DNA of 64,000 nt from Azospirillum picis. GTDB lineage: Bacteria > Pseudomonadota > Alphaproteobacteria > Azospirillales > Azospirillaceae. The DNA lies in NCBI RefSeq assembly GCF_017876115.1, contig NZ_JAGINO010000020.1, positions 82,307 to 146,306 of the forward strand, in the 5' to 3' direction. The translations under genes and the position numbers were made by a program. Below are positions 9,062 through 16,459 of the stretch, piece by piece (positions within the stretch are counted from its first letter, which is position 1; each line of letters starts with the position of its first letter). The notes beneath the pieces are model-generated. The model was given only the letters and a program-made list of their open reading frames with translations, was not told the DNA's origin and did not search any database.

Positions 9062-10294
9062 TCAGCGGGGTTGCAGCAACTCCGCATAGACCGCCAGGGT
9101 GTCGGCGCACATGCGGTCCTTGGTGTAACGGTCGGCGACGAAGGCCATGGCGCGGGCGCCGATGGCGTCGCGCTGCTCCGGCGTCAGCGACAGCGCCTCG
9201 TCCAGCGCGCGGGCAAGCGCGTCCGCGTCGTCCGGCGGCACCACCCAGGCGGTCTCGCCGGGGATGACGGTCTCCTGGTAGGCGCCGATCGCCGAGACGA
9301 TCACCGGCTTGCCCATCGCCTGCGCCTCGACGATCACCCGCCCGAAGGCTTCCGGCTCGCGCGAGGCGGAGACCACCACCGTGGACAACAGGTAGGCCGC
9401 CGCCATGTCGCTGCAATGGTCGGTCATCCGCACCACCCCGCGCAGGCCGGCGGCGGCGATGCGGTTCTCCAACTCCCCGCGGTAGCCGCTGCGGCCCTGG
9501 TCGGAGCCGACCAGCAGGGCGAGCACGTCCTTGCGCCCCAGCTTGGCCAACGCGTCGATCAGCACGGTCTGACCCTTCCAGCGGGTCAGCCGGCCGGGCA
9601 GCAGGATGACCGGCCGGTCGTCGGGCAGGTTCCACTGCTTGGCCAGCGTGACCAGCCGCGCCGGGCTGACCCGGTCGGGGGCGAAGACGGCACGGTCGAT
9701 GCCGCGGTGGATGACGCGCACCCGCTGCGGGTCGACGTCGTAGTTGGACAGCACATGGTCGCGGATGAAGCCGGAGATGGCGATCACCCGCTCCCCGCGC
9801 GCCATCACCGAATTGTACCAGCGCTTCAGCCGGCCGCCAAAATTGTAGGGGGCATGGAAGGTGGTCATGTAGCGCGCGCCGGTGGCGCGGCAGGCCAGCC
9901 AGGCACTCCAGGCCGGGGCACGGGAGCGGGCATGGACGATGTCCACCTTGTACCGGCGGATGATGGCGGCGAGCCGGCGGGCATTGCGGCGGATGACCAG
10001 CGGGTTCTTGGAACCGAGCGGCAGCGTCAGGTGGGTGATGCGTGCCCGGTCCAGCTCCCGCACCATAGGTCCGCCTTCCGACGCCACCAAGGGCGTGCCG
10101 CCTGCGGCCTGCAGCGCCAGCGCCATGTCGATGCAGCCGCGCTCGGCCCCGCCGGTGACCAGGGTCGGCACCACCTGCAGCACCGTCGGCGCCCGTCCGC
10201 CGGGCCAGGGTCCGCCCGCACCGGCGGGTTTCCCGTCGGCAGTGGCGTCGTTGCCGGGGAAAGGAGCGGTGGTAAGGTGGGGATCTAAGTCCAT
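9062..10294 (-). CDS. Glycosyltransferase family 4 protein
   Basis: A 410-residue GT-B fold glycosyltransferase. The N-terminal Rossmann half starts VLQVVPTLVTGGAERGCIDM, typical of lipopolysaccharide-type GT4 enzymes. The C-terminal half has the donor-binding region PGRLTRWKGQTVLIDAL and the EXFGRVIVEAQAMGKPVIVS signature (SREPEAFGRVIVEAQAMGKP). No signal peptide, so it is a cytoplasmic or peripheral membrane enzyme making an envelope glycan. The start at 10294 (MDLDPHLTTA) is preferred; the open frame extends to 10450, overlapping the divergent hydrolase. The acceptor is unknown. Confidence 0.92.
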   Translation of the reverse strand: MDLDPHLTTAPFPGNDATADGKPAGAGGPWPGGRAPTVLQVVPTLVTGGAERGCIDMALALQAAGGTPLVASEGGPMVRELDRARITHLTLPLGSKNPLVIRRNARRLAAIIRRYKVDIVHARSRAPAWSAWLACRATGARYMTTFHAPYNFGGRLKRWYNSVMARGERVIAISGFIRDHVLSNYDVDPQRVRVIHRGIDRAVFAPDRVSPARLVTLAKQWNLPDDRPVILLPGRLTRWKGQTVLIDALAKLGRKDVLALLVGSDQGRSGYRGELENRIAAAGLRGVVRMTDHCSDMAAAYLLSTVVVSASREPEAFGRVIVEAQAMGKPVIVSAIGAYQETVIPGETAWVVPPDDADALARALDEALSLTPEQRDAIGARAMAFVADRYTKDRMCADTLAVYAELLQPR

Positions 10295-10411
10295 GATGCC
10301 GGCTGCTCGCAAGGGGCGGCCCCGGAGGAATAGCGGGCCCGGCGCACCCGGTTCCGTCGAGGCCGGAGGTCCGGACCTTGAGGCCGGTGTCCGTTGTCGA
10401 GGGGGTACCGA

Positions 10412-11245
10412 ATGACCGAATCCGCAGCCGCCGCGGGCGGCGCGCACCATAGCCTAACGCGCGGTGCGGCGACCATAGCCTATTGCCACACCCCTGCCGG
10501 CCCGGCCGGGCAGGGGCTTCCCGGCGTGATGTTCCTGGGCGGCTTCATGTCCGACATGACCGGCGGCAAGGCAACCGCGTTGGAAAGATGGGCAGTGGCG
10601 CAGGGGCTGTCCTTCACCCGCTTCGACTACCAGGGCCACGGCGCTTCGAGCGGCCGCTTCGCCGACGGCACCATCGGGCTGTGGGCCGACGACGCGTTGG
10701 CTGTGCTGGACCAGGTGACCAGCGGACCGCAGATCCTGGTGGGCTCCTCGATGGGCGGTTGGATGATGCTGCTGACGGCCTTGCGCCGGCCCGAGCGGGT
10801 CGCCGGGCTGGTCGGCATCGCGCCGGCCCCCGACTTCACCGAAGAGCTCATGTGGGACATCTTCGACGAGGGCGTCCGTCGGCAGATCCTGGAAGACGGT
10901 GTCTGGAACCGTCCCTCGGACTATGGGCCGGAACCGCAACCGATCACCCGTGCCCTGATCGAGGACGGCCGCAGCCATCTGCTGCTGCGCAACCCCGGTG
11001 GCGGTCCCAGTGGTGCCAGTATCGCGTTCGACGGCCCCGTCCGGCTGCTGCACGGCCAACGTGATCCGGACGTTCCCTGGCAGCTCAGCCTGCGAATAGC
11101 CGAAGCGCTGACCGGTGACGACGTGAGCGTCACCCTGGTGAAGGACGGCGACCACCGTCTGTCCCGTCCCCAGGACCTTGATCTCCTATGCCGTACCGTA
11201 GGCGCCCTGGTGCACCAAAGCGCCGGCGTGACGGGAAAGGCATAA
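10412..11245 (+). CDS. Alpha/beta hydrolase
   Basis: A 277-residue alpha/beta-fold hydrolase. The nucleophile elbow is GSSMGG with Ser near residue 113; the oxyanion region is FLGGFMSDM. The acid is likely in HGQRDPDVP and the catalytic His in DGDHRLS near the end. YQGHGASSGRFADGTIG before the elbow is typical of the BioH/palmitoyl-protein-thioesterase-like bacterial group. The ATG start is chosen over a TTG 18 bases upstream. It diverges from the glycosyltransferase gene and ends 69 bases before tRNA-Ser. Substrate unknown. Confidence 0.92.
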   Translation: MTESAAAAGGAHHSLTRGAATIAYCHTPAGPAGQGLPGVMFLGGFMSDMTGGKATALERWAVAQGLSFTRFDYQGHGASSGRFADGTIGLWADDALAVLDQVTSGPQILVGSSMGGWMMLLTALRRPERVAGLVGIAPAPDFTEELMWDIFDEGVRRQILEDGVWNRPSDYGPEPQPITRALIEDGRSHLLLRNPGGGPSGASIAFDGPVRLLHGQRDPDVPWQLSLRIAEALTGDDVSVTLVKDGDHRLSRPQDLDLLCRTVGALVHQSAGVTGKA

Positions 11246-11314
11246 AAATCGTCGGAACGATGCAATCGAGGGCTTGCATCGCCGAAAGCCTCTGGCTATA
11301 AACCGGGCCTCTGC

Positions 11315-11405
11315 GGAGGGGTGGCCGAGTGGTTGAAGGCGCACGCCTGGAAAGTGTGTATACGTCAAAAGCGTATCGAGGGTTCGAATCCCTCTCCCTC
11401 CGCCA
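11315..11405 (+). tRNA. tRNA-Ser(GGA)
   Basis: Full cloverleaf with acceptor GGAGGGG/TCCCTCC, a D arm from TGGCCGAGTGG, anticodon loop CTGGAAA (anticodon GGA) in a CACGC/GTGTG-type stem, a long class-II variable arm (about 11360-11376) and T arm GAGGG-TTCGAAT-CCCTC. The CCA is encoded (11403-11405). The last 20 bases are duplicated at 26314-26333, so this is the integration target of the 14.9-kb element; the tRNA is regenerated intact. Confidence 0.97.
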
Positions 11406-11406
11406 C
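11387..11406. repeat. attL core (20-bp direct repeat, tRNA-Ser 3' end)
   Basis: AATCCCTCTCCCTCCGCCAC covers the T-arm 3' strand, acceptor 3' strand and CCA of tRNA-Ser. It is identical to 26314-26333. Flanking bases differ on both sides (TTCG left and GAAA right here; TTCT and TGAA at the partner), which defines the core. Confidence 0.95.
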
Positions 11407-11412
11407 GAAATT

Positions 11413-11443
11413 AGCCCAAGCAATTGATTTGCTTGGGCTTTTT
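11413..11443 (+). terminator. Rho-independent terminator after tRNA-Ser, carried by the element
   Basis: Ten-base perfect stem AGCCCAAGCA/TGCTTGGGCT with a 7-base loop and five T residues, starting seven bases beyond attL. It lies inside the element, so it replaces the host terminator that now sits beyond attR (26359-26391). Confidence 0.9.
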
Positions 11444-11462
11444 CGTATCCAGAAAACGCCTT

Positions 11463-11483
11463 CCCCACAGTTTACCCCACATT
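11463..11483. repeat. Left integrase arm-type site pair
   Basis: CCCCACAG at 11463 and CCCCACATT at 11475 are spaced 12 bases apart, about 60 bases inside attL. The same pair with the same spacing occurs at 26170-26190 inside attR. Tandem short repeats flanking the core are typical arm-type binding sites of tyrosine recombinases. Confidence 0.6.
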
Positions 11484-11615
11484 TTTCGACGGATTGACGC
11501 CGCTGTCAGCGGACGTTCGCGGACGGAAGCCCCTTTCCCACGGATCGCCGGAAGCTTCGCCTGCATTGGTGTTGCGCACCGCGGAGAGGGCAAGGCTAGA
11601 GAGTAGGGGCAAAAC

Positions 11616-11720
11616 AGCGTCCCCAGCGTCCGCAGCGTTCCCGCACTGGCTATCTAGTTCAAAAGGCTTGATAATACTGGGGACGTAGGTCGGAGTGGCA
11701 GCGTCCCCGCCAGCGTCCCC
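11616..11720. repeat. Left iteron cluster (AGCGTCCCC)
   Basis: Exact AGCGTCCCC copies lie at 11616, 11700 and 11712. Near copies lie at 11625 and 11634, in 9-base register with the first, and an inverted near copy at 11679. The same 9-mer, mostly in the opposite orientation, is clustered at 24710-24836. Likely function is an origin or binding site of the element's primase or AlpA-like protein. No believable gene overlaps it. Confidence 0.6.
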
Positions 11721-11906
11721 ATTTCGTTCCCTTGAAATCCACACGCGGAAGATGCATTCTACTGAGCGTGGACGCTTACGGGGACAGTAGTCTCCGGGCT
11801 GTCAGTGTCAGCTTGTTGCGCAGTGTCGCCTATAATGTTCCTCGGCGGGATCTTCATTCTTACAATGGTAATGCTGGTCATCAGCGACCGGAAGGGAGAG
11901 GTCACC

Positions 11907-11987
11907 ATGGGAACTAACGGAAACCTGTCAAACTTTGTTGTCGGTTACATCGCCAGCATCGCCGCAACTCTGACTCTGTCACCGTAA
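11907..11987 (+). CDS. Possible small hydrophobic peptide at the element's left end
   Basis: ATG at 11907 follows a good ribosome site (GGGAGAGG, about six bases away) and encodes 26 residues with one hydrophobic stretch (FVVGYIASIAATLTLSP). The same frame is open from an ATG at 11835, giving 50 residues and a second hydrophobic segment (FLGGIFILTMVMLVI), but that start lacks a clear ribosome site. It is plus strand, convergent with TerL. A small holin-like or membrane-active role is conceivable, but gene status is uncertain. Confidence 0.35.
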   Translation: MGTNGNLSNFVVGYIASIAATLTLSP

Positions 11988-12028
11988 GCGCCTACAATAC
12001 TTAAACGTGACAACATGAGTAGCTTCGA

Positions 12029-13621
12029 TCAGACGAAGAACTCATCGTCCGGCAAATCCAGATCGTAGATCGAGCCTCCGGCCTCGCCGTGCTGCGCCAG
12101 CGACACAGCGATGGCGCAGGCCACGGCACCGTCGATCCGCTCCCGTGCCTTGCCCTTGCTGAACAGCCGGTTGCCGGCCCGGTCGGTCTCCACCTGGATG
12201 TTGTCGAAGCACCAGCGCAGCACCTCATGCCCGCCGTGCTGGAACTGCCGCCCGATGATGGCGCGCTCCAGCTCCTTGATCGCCGGCGCCATCGTCACCC
12301 ACCCCTGCCGCACCTCCACGGCCGGATAGCCGTCCTCGGTTAGCGTATTCAGCGTGGAGCGGGCCAAGTGCGGGTCGATGCCCACCGACACCACGTTGAA
12401 GCGGTCGCACAGGTCGCGGATGCAGTCCTCCACCGCGCGGAAGTCGACCACGTTGCCCGGGGTCGGCTCGATCAGCCCGTCATCGGCCCAGCGGACATAG
12501 GGCACCCCATCCCGGTCTTGCCGGCCGCGCAGGTTGTCACCTGGGCAGAAGAAGTGGGGCAGCACCGCATAGCCGGTGCCAACCCGCCAGCACGCCACCA
12601 CCACCGTCAGATCCGAGTTGCTGGAGAGGTCCACCCCGAGCCAGCACGGGGCGCCCGCCAGCGCGTCGAGGTCGAGCGGCGCCGCGCCCGCGTCATAGAC
12701 GGGCATCTCCACGAACGGGTCGGTCGAGTGGTCGAGCCAGACGTTCAGATGCAGTTGCCGGAACGCCTCCCGATCGGCCGGCCGGTTCTCCGCCTCGCGG
12801 GCAAGCTGGCGTAGCCCCTCGATGTCGGGGAAGCCGTGGGCCAAGCCCGGGTTGGCCCGGTACCAGACCGCTTCATCCCGCCAATCGGCATCGGCCGCCG
12901 TCTCGAACAGCACCGGCAGGGTGCCGGGGTCGTCGATCTCTCCGCGGGCGACTCGGCGGGCATAGTCTACGATGTCGTGGGCGACGTTCTGCTGGCCCCG
13001 GCCGGCCGTGCTGATGACGACGCACAGGGAGCCGGGCACCTTCACCAGACCGGTGCGGATCACGTCCCACAGGTCGCGTTTGGGCCAAGCGTGCAGCTCG
13101 TCCACCAGGGCGAAGGTGGGGGTGGTGCCGTGGGAGCGGGCCGCGTCGCAGGAGATGGCGCGAAGCTGGCACCCGCTTTTGGGATGTTCGATCCGGTGCC
13201 GGTAGTCGATGAAGCGCAGCCGGTCGCCGATGCGTGGGTCCTCTCTGCAGATCCCGGCAGCCTCCTCGAAGCCAATGCGGGCCTGTTCGCGATCCGACGC
13301 GGCGAACAGCGCCAGCCCGCCGGGCACCCGCTCCGGGCCGATGGTGTGCAGCAGCCCCAGGCCGGCGCCCAGGCTGGTCTTGCGGCCGCCGCGGGGCAGC
13401 AGCATGACGACGTTGCGGACGATCCGCCGGCCGTCCGGGTGGCGCGGGCCGTAGATGCGGCGGACCAGGCGCTCCTGAAAGTCGGCAAGCTGGAAGCCGC
13501 GCTTGCGCAGGGTCGATTTCGGGTGGCGCAGCACGCGCAGGAAGTCGACGGCGCGTTGCCCATAGCCCAGCGGGTCGGGGATGTCGGAGCCGTCAGAGAT
13601 CCAGGCCGGAAAGGTCGTCAT
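12029..13621 (-). CDS. terL: Phage terminase large subunit
   Basis: TerL of the Terminase_1 type, 530 residues, the motor and nuclease that packages DNA into heads. The ATPase P-loop is LLPRGGRKTS near residues 75-83 and Walker B is FALVDE near 171-176. The RNase H-like nuclease carries aspartates in WLGVDLSSNSD (about 332), VVSVGIDPH and ERIDGAVACAIA. Length is normal and the frame uninterrupted. Its start overlaps the TerS 3' end by 29 bases, so translation is coupled. It is the last gene of the minus-strand packaging operon. Confidence 0.95.
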   Translation of the reverse strand: MTTFPAWISDGSDIPDPLGYGQRAVDFLRVLRHPKSTLRKRGFQLADFQERLVRRIYGPRHPDGRRIVRNVVMLLPRGGRKTSLGAGLGLLHTIGPERVPGGLALFAASDREQARIGFEEAAGICREDPRIGDRLRFIDYRHRIEHPKSGCQLRAISCDAARSHGTTPTFALVDELHAWPKRDLWDVIRTGLVKVPGSLCVVISTAGRGQQNVAHDIVDYARRVARGEIDDPGTLPVLFETAADADWRDEAVWYRANPGLAHGFPDIEGLRQLAREAENRPADREAFRQLHLNVWLDHSTDPFVEMPVYDAGAAPLDLDALAGAPCWLGVDLSSNSDLTVVVACWRVGTGYAVLPHFFCPGDNLRGRQDRDGVPYVRWADDGLIEPTPGNVVDFRAVEDCIRDLCDRFNVVSVGIDPHLARSTLNTLTEDGYPAVEVRQGWVTMAPAIKELERAIIGRQFQHGGHEVLRWCFDNIQVETDRAGNRLFSKGKARERIDGAVACAIAVSLAQHGEAGGSIYDLDLPDDEFFV

Positions 13622-13994
13622 CGTCGTTTTCCGTGGGAGCGGCCTTGTTGCGGCTGGCCGGGGTCAAGCCCAGCTCGGCCGCCAGCCGGCGGCTTTCGGT
13701 CAGGGCCTGGAACATGGTCTGGAAGGCGGGATGCCGCCGCACCTCGCCCTTCGCGCTGGTGATGGTGTCGCCCTCGCTGGCAAGCGTCGCCTGCATGCGG
13801 CGCACGGTGCCGGCGGCCAAACAGTAGGCTTCCAGCATGGGCAGGTCTTCACGGGTCAGCGTCTTGCGGGCACGCAGGCCGGGCACCACCCGGCGCCATT
13901 CGGCCTTGGCCTCGGCCGGCAGCCAGGACGGGGCCGGCGGCAGCCGGGCCAGCCCGCCGTCGATCGCCTTCAACTCTGGTTTCCGTCCACGCAT
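13593..13994 (-). CDS. terS: Phage terminase small subunit (P27 family)
   Basis: A 133-residue TerS of the P27 type: MRGRKPELKAIDGG start, then AEWRRVVPGLRARKTLTRED, with a central helix (LPMLEAYCLAAGTVRRMQAT) and RRHPAFQTMFQALTESRRLA near the end. It recognises the packaging site and regulates TerL. The P27 family commonly sits beside HK97-type head genes, as here. In a satellite, having its own TerS would direct packaging of satellite DNA. The gap to the HNH gene is 112 bases and may hold a cos or pac site. Confidence 0.92.
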   Translation of the reverse strand: MRGRKPELKAIDGGLARLPPAPSWLPAEAKAEWRRVVPGLRARKTLTREDLPMLEAYCLAAGTVRRMQATLASEGDTITSAKGEVRRHPAFQTMFQALTESRRLAAELGLTPASRNKAAPTENDDDDLSGLDL

Positions 13995-14106
13995 CGCCCC
14001 ATCCCCTTATCCGATTTGCTCAATTCGCCTCTCTCGCGAGCGAGACCCCACACCGGTACCCGGCCCCATCCCAGGAAATTGGAGACCCCCTATCCCCAAC
14101 CCCTTG

Positions 14107-14427
14107 CTATTCCTGCATTTTGCCGTGGGTCTTGCGATTGTGATGCAGCCGACAGAGCGTTTGCAGGTTGGACGGGGCAAGCCGCAGCTCGGGACGCTCC
14201 CGGATGCTGGCCTTGTGGTCCACGTCCACGCCCTCGGTCGATCCGCACACCACGCAGCCAGGATGCGTCTCCAGATGACGGCGACGCAGCCGGTACCAAT
14301 CCGAGTCATAGCCGCGCTGGTGCCGGTTGGGCCGGGCGGCCTCGGCAGCCTTGGAGCAACGCGGGCACGCCCGGCCGGCAGGGACCAGGGCGCCGCATTT
14401 GCAGATGCGAGGGGGAGCGTACGGCAT
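14107..14427 (-). CDS. HNH endonuclease
   Basis: A 106-residue HNH nuclease. It opens with a zinc-ribbon-like set of cysteines (CKCGALVPAGRACPRC, residues 9-24), then the HNH core: CVVCGSTEGVDVDHKASIRE with a central DVDH, and NLQTLCRLHHNRKTH as the closing half. HNH proteins beside TerS/TerL in HK97-like phages and in capsid-forming islands cooperate with terminase in cos cleavage. Length and motifs look intact. Expressed between the structural gene at 14443 and TerS. Confidence 0.93.
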   Translation of the reverse strand: MPYAPPRICKCGALVPAGRACPRCSKAAEAARPNRHQRGYDSDWYRLRRRHLETHPGCVVCGSTEGVDVDHKASIRERPELRLAPSNLQTLCRLHHNRKTHGKMQE

Positions 14428-14442
14428 GCCGAAGCGGCCTCG

Positions 14443-14868
14443 TCAGCCCGGCGGGTTGGCGGTGGGGGCGTTGACCGGGTGCCCCAGGATCGCCACGGCC
14501 CCCAGGTTCGCCGCACTGGCGTTGCCGGCCGGGGTGACGGTCAGGCGCTGGTACCGCTTGCCGCCGACATAGCCCAGCTTGCGGGCCTTGCCGTCGTCGG
14601 CCGCGGTGAAGCCGGCCAGGGCCTCGGTGCCCACCAACAGCGCGTCGGGCACCTCCTCCGCATCGGACAGGTTCGGCGCGTCGCCATGCTCCAGCTTCAC
14701 GGCGAAGGTGGCGTCCGCATCGGCCAGCGTGCCGGTGAGGATGACGAAGGTCACGGAGCCGAAGCCCAGCCGATCCACGATGGACGAGACGATGGCGGTG
14801 TTGTCGGTCGGCGCCGTGCCGGGCGGGATGACGGTGACGGGGTGGATGTTGCTCATCAGGTCGCGCAT
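14443..14868 (-). CDS. Probable head-associated structural protein
   Basis: A 141-residue protein starting MRDLMSNIHPVTVIPPGTAP, with a very good ribosome site (GGAGGAGC just upstream, overlapping the end region of the capsid gene leader). It reads as mostly beta structure with repeated G/T/A-rich strands (TVTPAGNASAANLGAVAILG), like small phage proteins that decorate heads or sit near the connector. I do not recognise a named family; I infer the role from its place between the capsid gene and the HNH gene. Confidence 0.7.
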   Translation of the reverse strand: MRDLMSNIHPVTVIPPGTAPTDNTAIVSSIVDRLGFGSVTFVILTGTLADADATFAVKLEHGDAPNLSDAEEVPDALLVGTEALAGFTAADDGKARKLGYVGGKRYQRLTVTPAGNASAANLGAVAILGHPVNAPTANPPG

Positions 14869-14881
14869 GGTCGCTCCTCCC

Positions 14882-16459
14882 TCAGTTCGCCGCGATGTGC
14901 AGCTTGCGCAGGGCTTCCGACTTGCGGACCCCGCCGGCCACCCGCTTGCGGGCATGGAAGCGGCACTTGCCCTTGGTGCGCTGCGTCAGGTCGTCGCGCA
15001 GCAGGGAGAAGCCCACCCGATCGAACACCCGGTAGCCCTGCGCGAAGTCGCCGAACACCAGGGGCACGGCGCCGCCGGCCACGTCGGGCATATCGGGCAG
15101 CTCCACCACCGGTCGGCCCAGGATGGTGGTGACGGGCGAGCCGGCCAGCCCCGACATGGACAGCAGGTATTCGCCTCCCGTGGTCTTCAGCTTGCGGATC
15201 GCCCCGAGCGTGGTCGAGTTCATCCCCCACACCGCGTTGGTGCGGTAGGGCGACGGCAGGGCGTGGAACAGGTCGATCAGCGAGTCGGCGGTGATCTTGG
15301 TCGCGTCGCCGCTCGCCACGGTGGGGATGGTGGTGTCCGACATGAAGCCCATCGGGCGCTTCACGCCGTTGCCCAGGACAAACGCCTCACCCTCGGCCTG
15401 CCCGAACTCTCCAGCCAAATCGCTGGCAACCTCGGCAAAGATGTCGACCGCGGCGTCCTCCAGGGTGGAGAACGCGACATCGACATAGGCCACGATCTCC
15501 TTCACCTCCCAGGTGGACTTGCCGTAGCGGCTGCCGGTCTCGGTGTCCTCCCGATCCTCCAGCTCCTCCACCCACGTCGCGGTGGGACGGCCGATGCGCT
15601 TGGGCAGCTCCACCGATCCGCGCGCCGTGTTGCGCACCGTCGCCAGTTGGCGCACGGGCGACCACAGGACGATGTTCTTGTCCACTTCGGCGATGAACTC
15701 GGCCGGGGCGAGGTAGCCGGCGCTGGGATCGTCGCCGGTACGCATCGCCTTCACCTCCGTGAACTCCATGCCGGCCGTGCCGTGACGGAGGTACGACTCG
15801 AACGCCTTGCGCTCCGGGGCATCGGTGCCCTTGGTCTCGGCGGGTGCGGTGCCCGGCCGGCGGAGCGTGGTCTCCACCTTGCCCAGCCGGTCGGTGATCG
15901 GTGCCAGCGCCGCGGTGATGGCAGCGGTCATCTTGGTCTCGACCCCGGCGACCAGCTCGGCCGTCTTGGTCTCCAGCGCGGCCAGATCGGGCGCGGTGGT
16001 CTCGTCTTCCATGGTGCTCTCCTCGGTGATGGCCGCACCTGCGGCCGGGGCAGACTTCACACTCAGCACCCGTGCCCGGCTCGATGCCGGCCGGCGCACG
16101 ATGCTGACTTCCTGCAAGTTGACTTCGACCAGCACCCGCCGGCCGGTGGTGTCGCGGTGGGCCTTGGTGGCGACGTAGCCGATGGACAGCCCATCCAGCC
16201 GGCCGCCCCGCAGGTCCGCCAGCGTCGCCGGATCGGTGACGATGCCGCGGACCTTCAGGCCGATGTCGTCCTCTGCGGCTTCGATCCACTGGCCGATGGG
16301 CACGCCCTTGTGCTCGCGCAGCATGAGCGGCAGCCCAATGGCGAGGCTGCCGTGATAGGCGCCCGGCTGCACCACGTCGTTGACCGCATCGGCCGGGCCG
16401 CCGAACAGGCTGGCGTACCCGATCACCTCGCCCTCGGGGGAGACCTTCACCTCAAGCAT
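14882..16459 (-). CDS. Fused HK97-type prohead protease and major capsid protein
   Basis: A 525-residue fusion. Residues 1-135 are a prohead serine protease: catalytic His in LMLREHKGVPIG (His50) and Ser in RLDGLSIGY (Ser92). Residues about 150-235 form a helical delta/scaffold region (coiled-coil-like LAALETKTAELVAG). Residues about 240-525 are an HK97-fold capsid (SAGYLAPAEFIAEVDKNI; FVLGNGVKRPMGFM; LLSMSGLAGSPVTTILGRPV). The fusion start at 16459 has a weak ribosome site and overlaps the portal stop. An internal ATG at 16012 with a strong GAGGAG could give the capsid alone (376 residues). Both activities look intact. Confidence 0.92.
   Translation of the reverse strand: MLEVKVSPEGEVIGYASLFGGPADAVNDVVQPGAYHGSLAIGLPLMLREHKGVPIGQWIEAAEDDIGLKVRGIVTDPATLADLRGGRLDGLSIGYVATKAHRDTTGRRVLVEVNLQEVSIVRRPASSRARVLSVKSAPAAGAAITEESTMEDETTAPDLAALETKTAELVAGVETKMTAAITAALAPITDRLGKVETTLRRPGTAPAETKGTDAPERKAFESYLRHGTAGMEFTEVKAMRTGDDPSAGYLAPAEFIAEVDKNIVLWSPVRQLATVRNTARGSVELPKRIGRPTATWVEELEDREDTETGSRYGKSTWEVKEIVAYVDVAFSTLEDAAVDIFAEVASDLAGEFGQAEGEAFVLGNGVKRPMGFMSDTTIPTVASGDATKITADSLIDLFHALPSPYRTNAVWGMNSTTLGAIRKLKTTGGEYLLSMSGLAGSPVTTILGRPVVELPDMPDVAGGAVPLVFGDFAQGYRVFDRVGFSLLRDDLTQRTKGKCRFHARKRVAGGVRKSEALRKLHIAAN
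16010..16024 (-). promoter_or_regulatory. Internal Shine-Dalgarno and ATG inside the protease-capsid gene
   Basis: Read on the minus strand: GAGGAG (16019-16024), six-base spacer, then ATG (16010-16012) in the capsid frame, starting MEDETTAPDL at residue 150 of the fusion, exactly where the protease domain ends. The separate product would be 376 residues, the usual size of an HK97-type capsid precursor. Confidence 0.6.

Noticed and set aside
11130..11468. Minus-strand open frame over tRNA-Ser with RERDSNPRYAFDVYTLSRRA
   Set aside because: This is the well-known false protein produced by translating the antisense of a tRNA-Ser gene; it overlaps the tRNA and the end of the hydrolase gene.
11472..11744. 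Minus-strand 90-residue frame at the left end of the element
   Set aside because: It runs through the iteron cluster, has no ribosome site and no family features.
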